64,000 nucleotides of DNA from Tyto alba (Eukaryota > Chordata > Aves > Strigiformes > Tytonidae), in contig NW_024881282.1 of NCBI RefSeq assembly GCF_018691265.1, positions 53,823,122-53,887,121 on the forward strand, in the 5' to 3' direction. The translations under genes were made by a program, and so were the position numbers. Shown here one piece after another: positions 60,849 through 64,000 of this stretch. The notes beneath the pieces were generated by a model. The model ran no database searches. It was not told where the DNA came from and saw only the letters and a program-made list of their open reading frames with translations. Numbering within the stretch: the first letter of the stretch is position 1; each line of letters opens with the position of its first letter.

Positions 60849-63800
60849 CAAAGGAAATAACAAAATGTGAGAGAAGGCCCTTCGATGGAGACTGCAATGG
60901 AAATTTAAAGTGGCAGCACAAACGATACCAAAAAGTGGTATGTAGATTGTCTGCATGGGGAGAAAATTCCCTTTAAAACAAAACCTGTTAGGGATGAGGA
61001 GACTTTTCGTTTTAGGAGTCCATATTTAAGTACTGCAGAAAGCAACTTTTTTTGTTCAAGAGTAGATATGCTTATTTTATGGTATTCTAAAGAAAGAGCT
61101 TTTTCCCAGCTAAGAACTGTGAAAGTCTGCCTCACCAAGAAGAAAAATAGTTTTGACTGGCCGTTGGTGTCATGTAATATCTTATTCTTCATCTTTCAGT
61201 TCTTGTGTAATATTTTAGCCCACATTCCTGAAACAAAAAAGCATAAGAAATATATGCAGAAATATAATAAGAAATAGAATACCTATCCATTTTTTCCTCT
61301 CTTTCTGGATCTCCGGTGGAGAGTCCCAGCCCTCCAGAAGCATCATAGATGGGGAGGGGTGGGGGAGTGGGATGTGGGGCTCTATACTACCTTCCCCAGC
61401 ATTGCAGGAATACTGTTTGGAAAAGACTTCACAATAATCAAGTGAACATACTGTTACAGTAAACAGTTGAGCATTGTTACGGGCAGGTTATAAGGCACAA
61501 AAGATCTGTGAGTAGCAAATAGATTAGTCATAAAGAGTCATTGAACTAATAACTCAATCTGGAGGAGCAGCAAGGTGGTCTTGACTTTGAAAATAAGAAT
61601 GGATTTTGGAAATTGTTTCCCATGTGAGGGTTTAAACAAGACCTGAAAGAACCAAAATACCTACAGTCATACTCACAAGTAATGTGGAACATGTAGGATT
61701 TGTTCTCAACACAGAGAAAGGTACTTGCAGTACAAAAGCACCTGGTGCTCTCACCAGTGTGAGATGCAGCATAGTGAGGGGTGTAAGTCATATACAGAGC
61801 TAACGTAGCATTTTGCAGGAGAGCTTTTCTTAACCAAAATTAAAAGGATGTTTGTGAATATGTAGACAGAGATGGAGGTTTTCATACAGGAGGCACAAAG
61901 TAAGCTTGTTTGGGAACACTGCTGCTAGAACATTTGTGAGCTATTATTCTCCTATGTCTGAAACAGTGAAGCAGGCATTATGCATATCTGCAGATAAGAA
62001 CTTATGCAGTATTCTTCAGCGAAATCTGCTGAGAATCAAATAAAAAGTAAACCTGGTAAGCGGTGTGCATTTAGCTATGTAAAAAGTAAATCTATGGGGA
62101 TATGGGAGGAAGTGTGATTGGAGACTCAAAAGTGAGATGGAAGTTACAAGACGTTTTAGGAAGCAGTGTGAAATCTCAACAAATACCTGAGATGTAGGAA
62201 ATAATACACTTCCAGGTAGCTGTGTAAGGTGTGCATAACCTTTTCACAGGACTTGATCAGCTTTGGATGGGTTATAGGAAAGGTCCTCACTCCTTCCTGT
62301 GTCTGTTCACCTGGTGCTCTGCTGCCCTGCAGCAATGGGAGATTCAGAGCTAGAAAAGCTTTCATTTTGCAGCAGCGATGTTAATTTTTGACATCAAGAG
62401 AGGGAGTGGTAGCAGGGCTGTGGAGGGGAGGGACCGGACCTGTCTGTGGTAGTCAGCAGCTGACGTGAAGAAGGATTTGCTATGGAAAGCATTGGCTTCT
62501 CACAGTCTCTCCATGCAGCATGTTGAATGTCTTCAGATCTCCTTCCAGCGTGAAGGGGTGATGTGACTACAAAGCTGACTTCTTAGCCATCTCTTCCCCC
62601 ATGTTTCATGGGTGCACTTCATATTGCAGAAGAGTGAAATGTGGCCACCGAATGACAGAGTAGTCTGACAAGGTCCTTAGGGAAATATGTTTCCCCTTGG
62701 TCAGCTCTGAATAGGAATTTGGTCTAGAAATCTGAAAATAAGAATTTGACAACTGCTTGAAGTCTAGGACCATTACTAGTGTTGCCCTATTACAAGTACA
62801 GGCTTCATGTGTGAGCAGCTGCCTTACCTGGTGTTAGCAGCTGGGGAGTGTGTGCGACAGCTGAGAGTACAGGTTTCATCTGTATGTGTTGGTAATGACC
62901 TGTTAGATGATGTTTTGAGGAAAGCCATTTTAGACAGGTTTTTAAAGAAAACAAACCCATGACCTTTCTCTGAAACAAAGCCTTTCCTTATTCAGTGTGC
63001 CCAGCAGGCTGCCGGGAGGAAGTTTTGTTCTTGAGCGTGTTTTGTTTTCTTTTGCCTATTACTTTGGCCCTTCTCATCAAATTGCTCACTTGAAATCCCC
63101 CGCTGTTTGTTTGCAACAGTGGCATGAAATGGAAAACTTCTAATTATATCCTTATCTAAGAGTACTGCCACTCTTTACTTAAGTACTGTTTGAGATAAAA
63201 ACGCCACGTTGATCTGCTTTTCAGCTGGACTAATCTTGCAGTGCAACAGGTATATTTTGTGAATTATGTTTCTCTGTGATCATTGATCCTTTTAATTAAT
63301 TGTGTGGCAAATTATCATGAAAAGGAAGAGTTATATCTAAAGAGAGGCATTATTACTATTTTCCTCTGCCAGCTCGCAGTCTGTGATGTCCAGTGTGGCT
63401 GTGTTGTCCATTTGACCAGTGGAGTGTTAGGGGACAAGAAGTTGTCATCACAATTTGATTCCTCAGACCTTGCCAAACTTCTGAGGTCCTGCCCACAGAC
63501 CAAGAAACCCTCATCCACAGAACCAGCAGGCATCTGAAACACATCGTCAAAGTGTTGTATGCAACTCAGGTGCCAGCGTCTCTAGGGAGAGCCCTCTTTC
63601 ATCTGAAGAACACTCTTTGTTGTTTCTCTTGACAAACTGTGCCCATGTCTCCCCAAACATTTGAAACAATTCTCATTAATTATTCATCCCCTTATTTACC
63701 ATCCTATTCTGTGACCACAATAGATCGGTGGGTATTTTAGAATCAAAACTGGAAGACCAAGAAAAGAAATTTTTTCATTCCTGAACCCACGTTTCTTTTC

Positions 63801-64000
63801 TGCCCTCACTTGAGCCTTCAGAATAGCCATCAGCCTTAGCAAAGTCTTCACAAGGAACAAAATTCCAATGGACTTAAAAAAATCCCAAAACCAAAGCGAC
63901 CAACCAACCAAAAAAACCCCACCCAGCTGAAACCACACTATGCCAAAATAGCACGTGTTTATAATAAATGTTTTGAATGACAGAGCTGTAGGAATTCCCG
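60849..64000. other. Intron 1 sequence to window end, nothing recognised
   Basis: Ordinary intronic DNA. No exon matching the known continuation of PPM1H, no repeat I can name and no RNA gene were found before the edge. Confidence 0.6.

Larger units (their letters stand above)
44769..64000 (+). other. PPM1H: PPM1H intron 1 (partial, runs off the window)
   Basis: From the exon 1 donor to the right edge I see no sequence resembling the next known PPM1H exon, whose product should continue with a VINAG...HNEDQ-type PP2C motif. The intron is therefore at least 19.2 kb here, consistent with the very long first intron of this gene in other vertebrates. It carries two LTRs and several homopolymers. 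No other gene on either strand could be supported. Confidence 0.85.

Noticed and set aside
1..64000. CRISPR arrays, operons, tRNA or rRNA genes, insertion sequences
   Set aside because: The window is vertebrate nuclear DNA. I saw no regular spaced repeats, tRNA boxes or rRNA segments.

Overview
This is vertebrate nuclear DNA, and almost certainly from a bird. Three things point that way. CR1 LINE copies end in the avian (ATTCTATG)n tail. Long-terminal-repeat (LTR) elements of types I recognise from bird genomes are present. A single CpG-island promoter carries the first coding exon of PPM1H. There are no prokaryotic features, and nothing supports a complete protein-coding gene inside the window.

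Layout. Positions 1-43.8 kb are intergenic and mostly AT-rich. They hold a CR1 tail (3191-3490), a very old CR1 relic (about 11100-12045), a 1,076-bp solo retroviral LTR with an intact 5-bp target-site duplication (23440-24515), two adjacent CR1 copies (40150-41270), several fragments of an ancient amniote-type dispersed repeat, and small isolated CpG clusters (around 5.1 and 31.6 kb). From 43.8 to 45.15 kb lies a dense CpG island. It contains GC boxes, GC-rich microsatellites, a composite E-box/MARE-like site, a 9-codon upstream ORF and the first coding exon of PPM1H (44533-44768, + strand), which ends at a textbook GTGAGT donor. From 44769 to the window end is intron 1 of PPM1H, open at the right edge. 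It contains a sense-oriented LTR with promoter-like signals (about 54878-55608), an antisense LTR (60263-60848), several homopolymer tracts, and one speculative in-frame terminal exon (46600 onward).

How it works together. The CpG island should be the TATA-less promoter of PPM1H, a PP2C-family phosphatase. Exon 1 supplies the N-terminal amphipathic helix and the lead-in to the catalytic domain. The catalytic metal-binding residues lie in exons beyond the window. The rest is old transposable-element debris and unannotated non-coding DNA. I did not find a new biological system. The items most worth a second look are the possible alternative last exon of PPM1H, the sense LTR in intron 1 with CCAAT/TATA/donor signals, the promoter-proximal E-box/MARE site with the uORF, and a perfect 23-bp palindrome at 39404-39426. 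Repeat family assignments are from memory of family sequences and were not checked against a database.
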